Source: Pelosinus propionicus DSM 13327 (GTDB lineage: Bacteria; Bacillota; Negativicutes; DSM-13327). Taken from it: a stretch of DNA of 64,000 nt. The DNA lies in NCBI RefSeq assembly GCF_900114615.1, contig NZ_FOTS01000010.1, positions 62,001 to 126,000 of the forward strand, read 5' to 3'. Positions 17,194 through 26,583 of the stretch are shown here, in pieces (position 1 is the first letter of the stretch; the number at the start of each line of letters is the position of its first letter). The position numbers and the translations under genes are program-made. The notes beneath the pieces were generated by a model. It made no database searches, was not told the DNA's origin, and worked only from the letters and a program-made list of their open reading frames with translations.

Positions 17194-19380
17194 ATGTTAT
17201 ATACTGATATTCCTATCGTAATCGCCAAGGAACTTGCTATCAAAGTTCCTCAGGTAATTGCTGCTATTAATCTATTAGACGAAGGCAATACGGTTCCTTT
17301 TATTGCTCGCTATCGTAAAGAAGCCACTGGAGAACTGGATGAAGAACAACTTCGCACTACAGAAGAACGTCTGCAATATTTGCGTAATCTGGTGAAACGG
17401 CAAGAAGACATCCTTGCTACGATTGAAGAACAAGGCAAATTGACCCCCGAATTAAGTGCGGCCATTATTGCCGCTACTAAACTGCAAGAGTTAGAAGACT
17501 TATATCTTCCTTTTAAACAAAAGAAACGTACTCGTGCCCAAGTTGCCCGGGAAAAAGGACTCGAACCTTTAGCCGAGATTATCCTGTCTCAACAACTGAC
17601 GATAGGTACACCTCTTACAGTTGCAGCAGATTTTGTATCCCATGAAAATAAAGTGGATACTGCTGAAGATGCCTTAACAGGAGCTCTTGATATTATTGCT
17701 GAAACAATTAGTGAAACAGCCGATATCAGAGCCAACATGAGAAAGCAGCTATGGAGAACAGCCGAAATTCGTACAGAGCTGGCAGTAGCAGAAGAACTAG
17801 GTAAAGAAGTTCTTACTTATAAAGAATATAAAGAACCAGTTAACCGCATTCCCTCTCACCGCATTTTAGCAGTCAATCGGGGGGAAGATAAGAAACTACT
17901 TAAAGTAACCTTAGAAGCCCCACACGATACCAATATAGAACTAATCAATCGTCAAATCAATAACAATACTTCTATTTTCAGCGAATGCATCTTATTAGCA
18001 ATCACTGATGGATATAAGCGTCTATTATTTCCTGCTCTTGATCGGGAAATTCGCTCTCTTCTAACAGATAATGCGGAAAAGCAGGCAATCCGTGTCTTTA
18101 GCCTTAACCTGCGACAATTACTTCTCCAACCCCCTTTTGCTGGACATACCGTCATGGGACTTGATCCAGGTTATCGCACAGGCTGTAAAATGACCGTCGT
18201 TAGTCCTACAGGCTCTGTCCTCACGACAAATGTACTGTATGTGACTATGGGAGAGGGACAAAAAGAAAAATCAGCCCAAATTGCTTTAGAAGCCATAAAG
18301 CAATTTGGTGTAACCCTCATTGCAATTGGCAACGGTACAGCATCCTATGAAACAGAAGAATTTACAGCCGGGCTGATTAATGCCCACCAACTGCCAGTAA
18401 ATTATTTAATTACCAATGAAGCCGGTGCTTCTATCTATTCTGCTTCTAAGCTGGCAAAAGATGAGTTGCCTGATTTGGATGTCACTTTGCGAGGTGCCGT
18501 ATCGATTGCAAGAAGAGTGCAAGATCCTTTAGCTGAATTAGTAAAAATTGATCCGAAATCTATTGGCGTTGGTCAATATCAACATGACGTAAACCAGAAA
18601 GAACTGGGTACCACTCTTGCTAATGTAATCGAATCTGCTGTAAATCATGTTGGTGTCGAGTTAAATACTGCCTCAGTTGAACTATTGAAACATGTATCAG
18701 GAATTAATGCCACAGTAGCCAAGAATATCGTCGCTTACCGAGAAGAAAATGGAACTTTTAAAAGTCGATCTCAGCTGCTTAAAGTTGCTCGTTTAGGACA
18801 ATCCACCTTTATCCAATGCGCTGGTTTCCTGCGTATTCAAGATGGAGAGACACCACTAGATAATACTCCTGTTCATCCAGAATCCTATAAGTTAGCAGCT
18901 GCTATTTTATCCAAACTGGGATTCTCGCCAAAAGATTTAAAAGATAAATCCACGCTGCAAACCATTCAAGAAGAAGCACAAAAAGCAAACGCTGCTGCTT
19001 TGTCAGCCGAGCTGGAAGCAGGCGAACCTACTGTTCGTGATATCTTGTCAGCACTAGCCAAACCCGGTCGTGATCCTAGAGAAGATATGCCAGCTCCTAT
19101 GACTCGTAAAAATATTGTTAAATTATCAGAACTGACAGCTGGAACGATTGTAAAAGGGACTGTACATAATGTAACTGACTTTGGTGTTTTTGTAGATATT
19201 GGTATTAAAACCAATGGCCTTATCCATCGCTCAGAGCTCAGTTACAAACCCTTTCGACATCCACTAGATGTTATTTCAGTGGGCGATATCGTCGATGTTA
19301 TGATTTTGAACGTAGACGAAAATCGAAATCGCATTGGCCTAAGTCTAAAACAAGTGGCAGCAACAGGAGATAAGAAATAG
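17194..19380 (+). CDS. tex: Tex-family RNA-binding transcription accessory protein
   Basis: The 728-residue protein shows the standard Tex layout: a helical N-terminal region (VPFIARYRKEATGELDEEQL), a YqgF/RNase H-like domain (MGLDPGYRTGCKM near residue 320), helix-hairpin-helix motifs (LLKHVSGINATVAKNIVAYREENG), and a C-terminal S1 domain (about 645-715, GTVHNVTDFGVFVDIG). Tex binds nucleic acid and helps transcription and ribosome-associated processes. It is followed 13 bp later by a strong terminator. Confidence 0.96.
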   Translation: MLYTDIPIVIAKELAIKVPQVIAAINLLDEGNTVPFIARYRKEATGELDEEQLRTTEERLQYLRNLVKRQEDILATIEEQGKLTPELSAAIIAATKLQELEDLYLPFKQKKRTRAQVAREKGLEPLAEIILSQQLTIGTPLTVAADFVSHENKVDTAEDALTGALDIIAETISETADIRANMRKQLWRTAEIRTELAVAEELGKEVLTYKEYKEPVNRIPSHRILAVNRGEDKKLLKVTLEAPHDTNIELINRQINNNTSIFSECILLAITDGYKRLLFPALDREIRSLLTDNAEKQAIRVFSLNLRQLLLQPPFAGHTVMGLDPGYRTGCKMTVVSPTGSVLTTNVLYVTMGEGQKEKSAQIALEAIKQFGVTLIAIGNGTASYETEEFTAGLINAHQLPVNYLITNEAGASIYSASKLAKDELPDLDVTLRGAVSIARRVQDPLAELVKIDPKSIGVGQYQHDVNQKELGTTLANVIESAVNHVGVELNTASVELLKHVSGINATVAKNIVAYREENGTFKSRSQLLKVARLGQSTFIQCAGFLRIQDGETPLDNTPVHPESYKLAAAILSKLGFSPKDLKDKSTLQTIQEEAQKANAAALSAELEAGEPTVRDILSALAKPGRDPREDMPAPMTRKNIVKLSELTAGTIVKGTVHNVTDFGVFVDIGIKTNGLIHRSELSYKPFRHPLDVISVGDIVDVMILNVDENRNRIGLSLKQVAATGDKK

Positions 19381-19392
19381 AACGCTATACAG

Positions 19393-19426
19393 ATAAAAGC
19401 CGATTGCATTTGCAATCGGCTTTTAT
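19393..19426. terminator. Bidirectional intrinsic terminator
   Basis: Perfect 16-bp arms (19393-19408 and 19411-19426) have an A-run on the left and a T-run on the right around GCCGATTGCA. It ends tex and, from the other side, touches the stop codon of the convergent gene at 19426. Confidence 0.9.
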
Positions 19427-19902
19427 TAGCTGTATCGATCCTTATCTTTTCCTTTGTTCTTATATTTATCCCATACATTACGAACCAGTATAACCACTCC
19501 ACCAATGACCAATAAATTGAGTAACATACTGAAGATGCCCGACATACCTCCCATATGTCCACCAAACAGACTGCCAAATAAGCTTCCTGCTAAAAATCCG
19601 CCTCCGATCATACTGGCATTTCGCCAGAAGCCGCCAGTGGATTGGGATGGATTGCTTTGCTGTACATCAGGTGTTGTCTGTTTTGCAGGTGCCTTATCAC
19701 TAAAACTGTTGGCAGGTGCCGACGGTTTATAATTGCTTCCCGTATTTCCCGGCGCTGCCGATTTACTAGGCGAACTGCTGGAAGACGGCGCTGAAAACGA
19801 TTTAGAACCTGAAGACGACTTTGACCCTGAGCTGCTTACTGCAGCAAAACATACTGTACTAAGAAAAACAAACAATAATGTAAATGCTATAATCTTTCTC
19901 AC
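19426..19902 (-). CDS. Exported Ser-rich membrane protein of unknown function
   Basis: The 158-residue protein has a signal peptide (about 1-21, ending CFAAV). A low-complexity Ser/Pro/Lys linker follows to about residue 90, then glycine-rich GGGFLAGSLFGSLFGGHMGG and one membrane helix (LLNLLVIGGVVILVRNVW). The tail is basic. This layout is common among small envelope proteins of Firmicutes, including Tim44-like truncated forms. I infer an envelope location, with the charged tail probably in the cytoplasm. The function is unknown. The 89-aa gene upstream may be in the same transcript. Confidence 0.7.
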   Translation of the reverse strand: MRKIIAFTLLFVFLSTVCFAAVSSSGSKSSSGSKSFSAPSSSSSPSKSAAPGNTGSNYKPSAPANSFSDKAPAKQTTPDVQQSNPSQSTGGFWRNASMIGGGFLAGSLFGSLFGGHMGGMSGIFSMLLNLLVIGGVVILVRNVWDKYKNKGKDKDRYS

Positions 19903-19910
19903 TGAAATTT

Positions 19911-20180
19911 TTACTCCTCCTTATGAACTTTCACATCTCCTGGAAAAGCATATATAGCCGACAAATTAGGCAGCTCTCCACTTAAATAACGATCAATATC
20001 ATGAATATCGACAAAGAAGGAACAATTTACTTCTAGATATCCCTGTTCTTTAGTTTTGGTGAGGGTTTTTAAGTGTTCCCGCAGCTTATGGCACTCCGCT
20101 TCAGAAGCAGTAATATCTAGTGTTACTAATGGCACGCCATATTCGCGCAGTACATCTTGTAAACTTATTCTTTCAGACAT
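19911..20180 (-). CDS. Hypothetical protein, 89 aa
   Basis: The small soluble protein has a mixed alpha/beta appearance: ISLQDVLREYGVPLVTLDI, then a helix rich in Lys/Thr, then EVNCSFFVDIHDIDRYLSGELPN. A GGGGGA ribosome site precedes the ATG. It sits 8 bp before the exported Ser-rich protein and is probably co-transcribed with it. I recognise no family. Confidence 0.6.
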   Translation of the reverse strand: MSERISLQDVLREYGVPLVTLDITASEAECHKLREHLKTLTKTKEQGYLEVNCSFFVDIHDIDRYLSGELPNLSAIYAFPGDVKVHKEE

Positions 20181-20200
20181 AATGATCCCCCTTTACCTTA

Positions 20201-21421
20201 CTATAATGCACAAACCTCATCAGCCCATGCTACTGCTTTTTGATAATCATCTGGAATCGTTTTCTCCTCAATACCTAGATCAGCAGCACAAGTTATAAAA
20301 GTTTCCCACTGCGCTCTTTCATAGGATAACACCAAATGATAGATTTTACCAAAATCATTATATTCTCCTAATAAAGCACTTTTTATTTCCTCGCTAATGG
20401 GCAGCTCAGCCATAATATCTTTCAGAGGTCTGCCAATAAAAACGTCAATTAAGGAAAACATCCCCATCATAAATAATTCTGACTCACGCCCTTTAAATCC
20501 TACCCGCTCAGCAAGTAATTCAGAAAATTTTGCCCGTACCAACGAAGTAACAAGTATACCATCTGTTTTATTATCACCCACTGTCCGCATAACAATTAAA
20601 GATACCCATTTAACAATCTCATTTTTCCCCATTAACACTAAAGCATGTTTCACAGAGGAAATTTCATTTGTTAGGCAAAAAGCAGCAGAGTTAATAAATC
20701 GCAACAATTGATACGACAGAGCTAAATCATACATAATGAATTTTTCAATAGCGTTAAAGTTAAAGTTTTCTTTATCCAGCTCTTGCAGCACTCTAAGAAC
20801 TCGTAATTGATTGATCTTACTACTTGGGACCGATTTCCCCTTCAAAACCAGAGGCTTACTGAAGAAATATCCTTGAAAATATGAATACCCTAGTTTTACA
20901 GCTTGCTCAAAATCAGCTCGCGATTCTACTTTTTCTGCTAAAAATTTAATGCTGCGTCCACCAACACTGCCCATAATCTTTTTTCTATCATGCCCAATGG
21001 TGGTTAAAAAATCAACTTTTATAATATCAGCAATATCCAGCAGAGGCATAAATTTAGGGTGAAAGACAAAATCATCTAATGCTACTATATATCCTGCTTG
21101 TTTTAATTTTTCACAAGCCTTGATCAATTCTGCAGTTGGCTCGACCGTCTCTAATATTTCAATTACAACTACTTCTTTAGGTAATAACAGCGGTATTTCT
21201 TTTTTTATGAGATTCTCTGTAAAGTTAACAAATGCACGTTTACCACCAGTAAGAACATCCATACCAATTGCAAAAAAGCTGTTGCAGATTACCTCAGATG
21301 TCGCTTGATCACCATCATCGCAAGTGCATGTGTTTTCATAGCTGTCTCGAAATAACAGTTCATAGGCAAAAAGCTTTTGACTTTTTGTGAAAATAGGCTG
21401 CCTCGCTACAAAAACATCCAC
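20201..21421 (-). CDS. EAL-HDOD signalling protein with degenerate EAL domain
   Basis: The N-terminal half is an EAL-like fold beginning VDVFVARQPIF, and the C-terminal half is an HDOD domain (LRVLQELDKENFNFNAIEKFI onward). This is the YuxH/CdgJ architecture. The EAL motif reads E-L-L, and DDF is followed by V instead of G, so cyclic di-GMP hydrolysis is doubtful. Such proteins more often act in signalling by protein contact. The start is GTG at 21421, nine bases after AGGAGG; the frame extends to 21445 without a better site. It has a single-gene context. Confidence 0.85.
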   Translation of the reverse strand: MDVFVARQPIFTKSQKLFAYELLFRDSYENTCTCDDGDQATSEVICNSFFAIGMDVLTGGKRAFVNFTENLIKKEIPLLLPKEVVVIEILETVEPTAELIKACEKLKQAGYIVALDDFVFHPKFMPLLDIADIIKVDFLTTIGHDRKKIMGSVGGRSIKFLAEKVESRADFEQAVKLGYSYFQGYFFSKPLVLKGKSVPSSKINQLRVLRVLQELDKENFNFNAIEKFIMYDLALSYQLLRFINSAAFCLTNEISSVKHALVLMGKNEIVKWVSLIVMRTVGDNKTDGILVTSLVRAKFSELLAERVGFKGRESELFMMGMFSLIDVFIGRPLKDIMAELPISEEIKSALLGEYNDFGKIYHLVLSYERAQWETFITCAADLGIEEKTIPDDYQKAVAWADEVCAL

Positions 21422-21458
21422 TTTGTATAGCCTCCTCTGGCGCATATACCTTTCAAAA

Positions 21459-21491
21459 CAAACCTTCCTAGAACATCTCTAAGAAGGTTTG
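21459..21491 (-). terminator. Intrinsic terminator after the DAK2-domain gene
   Basis: CAAACCTTC (21459-21467) pairs with GAAGGTTTG (21483-21491). On the minus strand the stem is followed by TTTGTTTTG. It separates the fatty-acid kinase genes from the EAL-HDOD gene. Confidence 0.75.
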
Positions 21492-21505
21492 CCAACTTAA
21501 ATTCC

Positions 21506-23122
21506 TTATTCAATGCTAATAATGAAATCATAATGCGGTTGGGCACCTAAATATAATTCAATTTCGACAGCAGGCAAATGGAATGACAAATCATCAGCTA
21601 TTACCTGTGCCTCCTCTTTTTTCAGGTTAGCACCATAATACAAGCTAACAACTTCATCCTCATCATCCAATAAAAACTCTACCATGCTGCGCAGTGCCGT
21701 ACCTACATTATCCGCATCAACAATTACTTTACTATCCTGTACACCAATATATTTGCCGGCCGTTACCGTACGGCCATTTACAACGCTATCACGTACAGCC
21801 ATTGTAACCGCTGCACCTTTTACTTCTTTACTCCGATCTGTCATACGAACGACATTATCCTGTATAGAAAGATCGGCATCAAAAGCCATTAGGGCGGCCA
21901 AACCTTGCGGCACATTCGTAGTTGCTACAATTTCTACTCGATCACCTAATAACTTTTGGGCTTGAGCCACTGCCAACAGAATATTTTTATTGTTAGGCAG
22001 AATAATATATTTTTCACTATTCCCCCGATGCACTGCATCAATAAAATCCTCCACAGGCGGATTCATAGTCTGCCCACCCATAATAACAGTTGCTGCTCCC
22101 ATTTGCTTCATAATATCAGCCAAACCTTGACCCGCAGCTACACTGATGATCGCCACTTGATTATGACCTGGTACTACATCTAGAAATTCATGACGCTGCT
22201 GATGCTGATCCGCCATATTATCAATCTTTATATCATGCAGCGTTCCCCAAGACAGTGCAGACTCTAGCACCACTCCTGGACGAGCGGTGTGAATATGCAC
22301 TTTCATAACATCACTACCTGCCGCTACGACCAAAGAATCCCCCATCGGAAGCAGATGTTCTCTTACCTCATTGGTATTGAGATTACAATGTTTTACCAAG
22401 AATTCTGTACAATAGGGATGCGTAATATCAACTTCTGCATATTCAAGAGACGCAACTCGCAGATTGCTGTCAAAATTAGCTTCAGGTCCTGAAGACTGAC
22501 CACTCAACCCTTCTAAACAGCCCGATAAAAATACGATAAGCCCTTTGCCTCCCGCATCAACCACTCCAGCAGATTTTAGTATTGGTAATAAATCTGGAGT
22601 TTTCTCCAATTCTACTTCACCAGCTTTAATAGCTTCTGCTAAAACATCCATAAAATCTAAGCCGTCTCTCACTGCCCGATGAGCACCTTTAGCAATTCCT
22701 TTAGCCACAGTTAGAATGGTACCCTCCACAGGTTTTGATACGGCACGATATGCATATAGCACACCATATTGAAAGGCTTTGCCGACTTCTGAAGATGTAG
22801 CTTGCTCTTTTGCAGCCAATCCTCGGGCAATACCGCGAAAAATTTGAGATAAGATGACTCCGGAATTTCCTCGTGCCCCCATAATCGCACTATCTGTTGC
22901 CCGCTTACTCAAGGGACCGATGCCAGTCTCTGGGGCCTCTTTTACAGCCTGGGCTACTGCCTTTAATGTTAATAACATATTTGTGCCAGTATCACCATCA
23001 GGCACTGGAAAAACATTTAAACTGTTAATATGTTCGTGCTCTCGCATAAATGTCTGGTACGCCCCAAGTATCATTCGACGAAAATCATTACCTGTAAGCC
23101 ATTCAGTCTTCCCCTGCATCAT
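21506..23122 (-). CDS. fakA: Fatty acid kinase catalytic subunit FakA (DAK2 domain)
   Basis: The 538-residue protein has an N-terminal DAK2 domain with the metal/ATP loop NVFPVPDGDTGTNM (about 39-52) and GARGNSGVILSQ. A middle domain and a C-terminal DegV-like domain follow. It phosphorylates fatty acids held by DegV-type FakB proteins for phospholipid synthesis. A degV-family gene lies 29 bp upstream, the expected partner. AGGAGG is four bases before the first ATG and seven before the second, so the true start may be 23119. Confidence 0.92.
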   Translation of the reverse strand: MMQGKTEWLTGNDFRRMILGAYQTFMREHEHINSLNVFPVPDGDTGTNMLLTLKAVAQAVKEAPETGIGPLSKRATDSAIMGARGNSGVILSQIFRGIARGLAAKEQATSSEVGKAFQYGVLYAYRAVSKPVEGTILTVAKGIAKGAHRAVRDGLDFMDVLAEAIKAGEVELEKTPDLLPILKSAGVVDAGGKGLIVFLSGCLEGLSGQSSGPEANFDSNLRVASLEYAEVDITHPYCTEFLVKHCNLNTNEVREHLLPMGDSLVVAAGSDVMKVHIHTARPGVVLESALSWGTLHDIKIDNMADQHQQRHEFLDVVPGHNQVAIISVAAGQGLADIMKQMGAATVIMGGQTMNPPVEDFIDAVHRGNSEKYIILPNNKNILLAVAQAQKLLGDRVEIVATTNVPQGLAALMAFDADLSIQDNVVRMTDRSKEVKGAAVTMAVRDSVVNGRTVTAGKYIGVQDSKVIVDADNVGTALRSMVEFLLDDEDEVVSLYYGANLKKEEAQVIADDLSFHLPAVEIELYLGAQPHYDFIISIE

Positions 23123-23151
23123 AAATCCTCCTACTATAAAAATATTGCGAA

Positions 23152-23991
23152 TTAGATTTTTTCCTGGAAAACTAAGCCTAACAAGCCTGGTCCTAAATGG
23201 GCACCTAATACTGACCCAATGTTTGCAGGTAATATTAGAGTTTCTGGATACAGCTCCTGTATTCGTACCCTCAATGCTTCTCCTTCATCCGGTACATCAA
23301 TGTGCCCGATGCCAATATATTCTAAATTCTGATACTTTTGCAGCTCATCTAACATTCGATTTACGACTCGCTGCTTGGTACGAACCTTATCCATAACATC
23401 AACTCTACCATCAACTAAATATAGCAGGGGTCTTATTTGCAGTATACTGCCAAATAAAGCAGACGCGCCGCCAATCCGTCCCCCTTTATATAAATACTCT
23501 AAGGTATCTGGGATTAAAAACGTATGCGTCGCCTTTACCATGGCTTCTAATCTGACGACAATCTCCTTAGCAGAGCAGCTGGTCGAAGCCATCTCTAATG
23601 CAGCCTTAGCCATCTGCACCATGCCAACTGACGCAGTACCGGAATCAACAACATGAATTTTCTTTCTGTCGATCATATTCGCTACGGATCTGGCACCTTC
23701 TGCAGTACCGCTTAATCCTCCTGATACACTGATAATAATGACTTCTTTACCTGCTTCAATAAGAGGCTTACAAATTTCTATAAAATCACCTGGTGCCGGC
23801 TGTGATGTTTTAGGATGTTGTTTCGTCTCTTGAGAAACGCGAAACAACTCTTTTGTCGAAATCTCATTTTCTCGCCACTCCTGATCACCAACCCGTACCT
23901 TAAGGGCTACGACATGCAAATTAAGATGCCTAGCAAGCATTTCATCAGGCACTTGCCCAATGCTATCGACTACAATGTGTATTTGAGACAC
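23152..23991 (-). CDS. DegV-family fatty-acid-binding protein (FakB-like)
   Basis: The 279-residue protein shows the DegV pattern: IHIVVDSIGQVPDE, TSQPAPGDFIE with the fatty-acid head-group contact, SGGLSGTAEGA, HVVDSGTAS and GGRIGG. DegV/FakB proteins carry a fatty acid to FakA for phosphorylation. It is first in a two-gene operon with fakA, which makes this assignment firm. Chain specificity cannot be read from the sequence. Confidence 0.92.
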   Translation of the reverse strand: MSQIHIVVDSIGQVPDEMLARHLNLHVVALKVRVGDQEWRENEISTKELFRVSQETKQHPKTSQPAPGDFIEICKPLIEAGKEVIIISVSGGLSGTAEGARSVANMIDRKKIHVVDSGTASVGMVQMAKAALEMASTSCSAKEIVVRLEAMVKATHTFLIPDTLEYLYKGGRIGGASALFGSILQIRPLLYLVDGRVDVMDKVRTKQRVVNRMLDELQKYQNLEYIGIGHIDVPDEGEALRVRIQELYPETLILPANIGSVLGAHLGPGLLGLVFQEKI

Positions 23992-24328
23992 AGATAAACT
24001 CCTCTCAATCTAAGCAGGCTATTGCCCTACCATATAAATATTTATATTTATGTTACATTTTATCAAAAAATGCATTATAAATACATACTTTTTTTCTTAC
24101 TATATGGCAGGTAAAGTATTAACCCAGACAGGATTATACTTATCTTAGCAGTTGACAGAGCAATTATTTTTTGCAAAAAGGAAATTAGCAGAATAACGCG
24201 AAAGTAATACTATTTATAGAGATTCTTTCCCAATCAAGTAAGAAAAAAACGCTTACTCCTTCCTATTTTACGCACTCCAGAAATTCATATTCTGGTACAA
24301 ATAAACCATACATAAAAGGAGCACATTA
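23992..24328. other. Divergent intergenic region
   Basis: This 337-bp AT-rich gap separates degV from the FtsA-like gene. A small hairpin, AGTAAG/CTTACT, lies near 24236-24256. A TTGACA occurs near 24149 without a convincing partner box. I see no coding frame or RNA here. Confidence 0.4.
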
Positions 24329-26461
24329 ATGGAAAAAAATCTACTCTTTGCATTAGATATTGGAACACGCAGTGTAGTCGGCTTAGTAGGGGAAAAAGTA
24401 GATAATAGCATTCAGATCATTGCCTCTCATCGCCAGGAGCATCGTACTCGTGCGATGATGGATGGCCAAATTCATGATGTTCCACAAGTGGCAGCGATCA
24501 TTGCTGAAGTAAAAAATGCATTAGAGACTTCTTATGGTCCCTTGAAAAAAGTCTCAGTAGCTGCAGCTGGCCGCGCTTTATGCACCATTCAATCTAAGGC
24601 CGAGATTGAAATGTCGGATCGTGGTGTACTAACCGCGAGTGATGAGCATGCATTAGAACTAGCAGCGATCCAATCGGCCCAGCATAAATTAGCTACATCC
24701 AATACAATATCCGATCCCGCTTCTTATTATTGTGTAGGTTATAGTGTTGTTAGCTTCATCCTGGATAAAACACCATTAAAAACGTTAGTCGGACAACGAG
24801 GCAGAAAAGCTACCGTTGATCTAATTGCAACTTTTCTTCCAAGGCAAGTTATCGATTCTTTGCAGTCAGCTATCACTTCTGTTAATTTAGAAATAGCCAC
24901 TCTCACCTTAGAACCTATCGCAGCAATTAATGTATTAATTCCACAAACTATGCGACATTTGAATCTAGTCCTAGTTGACATTGGCGCAGGGACATCGGAT
25001 GTAGCCATTACAAAGGATGGTTCCATTATTGCTTATGGCATGGTTCCCTGTGCTGGTGATAAAATTACCGAAGCTATTTCCCAGCAATATCTTTTGGATT
25101 TCAATGTGGCAGAAAAGGTCAAACGCCAGCTTACAGGTAATGAACTCTCTACGATTACTCTTACCGATGTATTAGGTCTTCCCCAAGAAATAGCCGTAAG
25201 TGAAATTATTAAAAACATTCAACCCCATGTAGCTGAATTGGCTCAGTTAATTGCAGAACAAATCGTATCTCTTAATGTTACGGCCCCTCAGGCTGCTCTC
25301 TTAGTTGGCGGTGGTTCCCTCACCCCGATGATTTCTGAAGCATTAGCCCAATGCCTTGACATGCCAGCGCCGCGAGTAGCAGTTCGCCGCCCTGATATAA
25401 TTGAAGGAATTAGCCAAATTCCTGCTGACCTTTGTACCCCTGATGCGGTTACTCCTCTTGGCATTTTGAAACTTTCGGCCAGCCGTACACTTAATTTTAT
25501 GAATGTTACCTTAAACGAGCAGCCCTTGCATCTCTTTAATTTGGGTCACTTAACCGTTGCAGATGCACTGTTAGCTGCAGGTATTGACACGCGGAGCCTT
25601 CACGGCAAACCAGGTCTTGGCATCACCATTAATATTAACTCCCAAACCAACTTCTTTCCTGGAACCCATGGCACTCCTAGTCTTATTGAACTAAATGGTC
25701 AGAAAGCTGCTCTTTCTGAACTGCTGCAGGAAGATGATATCATTAAGGTAACCAAAGGCACGAGCGGTACTATGCCTTCTCTTTGTCTTTCTGATATCTT
25801 TGATATTCTTCCTTCTTATCTTATCTCTATAAATGAAAAGCCCTACGAAATATCTCCAATTATTACGATTAATGATGAATTGGCCAAACCAGATGCAGTA
25901 CTGGCCGATAGAGATCAAGTACTTTATCGTATACCCAGTACCCTAGAAGAAGTTCTGGGCGCAACTGGAAATACTATGGAGGTCCCGCCTTACCACTATA
26001 TTATCAATGGCAGTGACCGAGAATATAGTGTTTGGCGTAAATACACCATTAACGGAAATACCGCGACAGCAACAAGCCCCGTAAGCGTTAACGACCAGAT
26101 CATGATTTCACCTCTTTGTGAGCCCACTTTGGGTGAACTCTTAGGGCTGAATAACGATGAGGAACATTTCATTACCGTATTATTCAATAAAGTTAAATGT
26201 AGTATCCCCCTTCGCCGCTATACGATCATCATGAACGATAAAGTTGCTCAAATCACAGATATTGCTCTCAATGAAAGCATCATTCATTTTTCTTCTACCG
26301 AGCAAGAGCATCCCATGATTAGCGATGTACTGCTGGCTGCCAATTTCAATCCCAAAACCATTCCTTCCGGCAGTATTGTAAAAGTCCTTTTAAATAATCA
26401 ACCAACAGAATATACGTCTCTTGTTAAAAACGGTGATGAGATTACGCTTGTAGTAAGCTGA
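24329..26461 (+). CDS. Large FtsA-like actin-fold ATPase
   Basis: The first about 370 residues are an actin/Hsp70-fold ATPase of the FtsA/PilM type: LLFALDIGTRSVVGLVG (phosphate 1), LVDIGAGTSDVAI (phosphate 2) and ALLVGGGSLTPMI (adenosine motif). Residues about 395-710 are an added region with repeated beta-grasp-like segments such as HLTVADALLAAGI. The total of 710 residues is far above the roughly 420 of canonical FtsA. Similar long forms occur in Negativicutes and Clostridia and are annotated as cell-division proteins, but no ftsZ is adjacent. A cytoskeletal or envelope role is inferred. Confidence 0.75.
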   Translation: MEKNLLFALDIGTRSVVGLVGEKVDNSIQIIASHRQEHRTRAMMDGQIHDVPQVAAIIAEVKNALETSYGPLKKVSVAAAGRALCTIQSKAEIEMSDRGVLTASDEHALELAAIQSAQHKLATSNTISDPASYYCVGYSVVSFILDKTPLKTLVGQRGRKATVDLIATFLPRQVIDSLQSAITSVNLEIATLTLEPIAAINVLIPQTMRHLNLVLVDIGAGTSDVAITKDGSIIAYGMVPCAGDKITEAISQQYLLDFNVAEKVKRQLTGNELSTITLTDVLGLPQEIAVSEIIKNIQPHVAELAQLIAEQIVSLNVTAPQAALLVGGGSLTPMISEALAQCLDMPAPRVAVRRPDIIEGISQIPADLCTPDAVTPLGILKLSASRTLNFMNVTLNEQPLHLFNLGHLTVADALLAAGIDTRSLHGKPGLGITININSQTNFFPGTHGTPSLIELNGQKAALSELLQEDDIIKVTKGTSGTMPSLCLSDIFDILPSYLISINEKPYEISPIITINDELAKPDAVLADRDQVLYRIPSTLEEVLGATGNTMEVPPYHYIINGSDREYSVWRKYTINGNTATATSPVSVNDQIMISPLCEPTLGELLGLNNDEEHFITVLFNKVKCSIPLRRYTIIMNDKVAQITDIALNESIIHFSSTEQEHPMISDVLLAANFNPKTIPSGSIVKVLLNNQPTEYTSLVKNGDEITLVVS

Positions 26462-26500
26462 TTACCTATAACTATATTGATTTTTTAGCAAATATTTGCA

Positions 26501-26546
26501 AAATGTGACATACATCACATTTATTCTTTCTCAATACCATTATACT
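26501..26546 (+). promoter_or_regulatory. CRP-type operator and promoter of the hybrid-cluster protein gene
   Basis: AAATGTGA (26501-26508) and TCACATTT (26515-26522) form a perfect CRP-type palindrome with a 6-nt centre. TATACT at 26541-26546 is a good -10 box and predicts transcription from about 26553. The operator centre then falls at about -41.5, the class II activator position. The Crp/Fnr regulator encoded at 27931-28635 has the recognition helix R-E-T-V-T-R, which suits TGTGA half-sites. Confidence 0.8.
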
Positions 26547-26583
26547 AATTATGTAATAAAAAATGGTAAGGGGGATATGATTC

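Noticed and set aside
22854-23396. 180-codon plus-strand frame over fakA and degV
   Set aside because: It is antisense to two well-identified genes and gives an unlikely protein composition.
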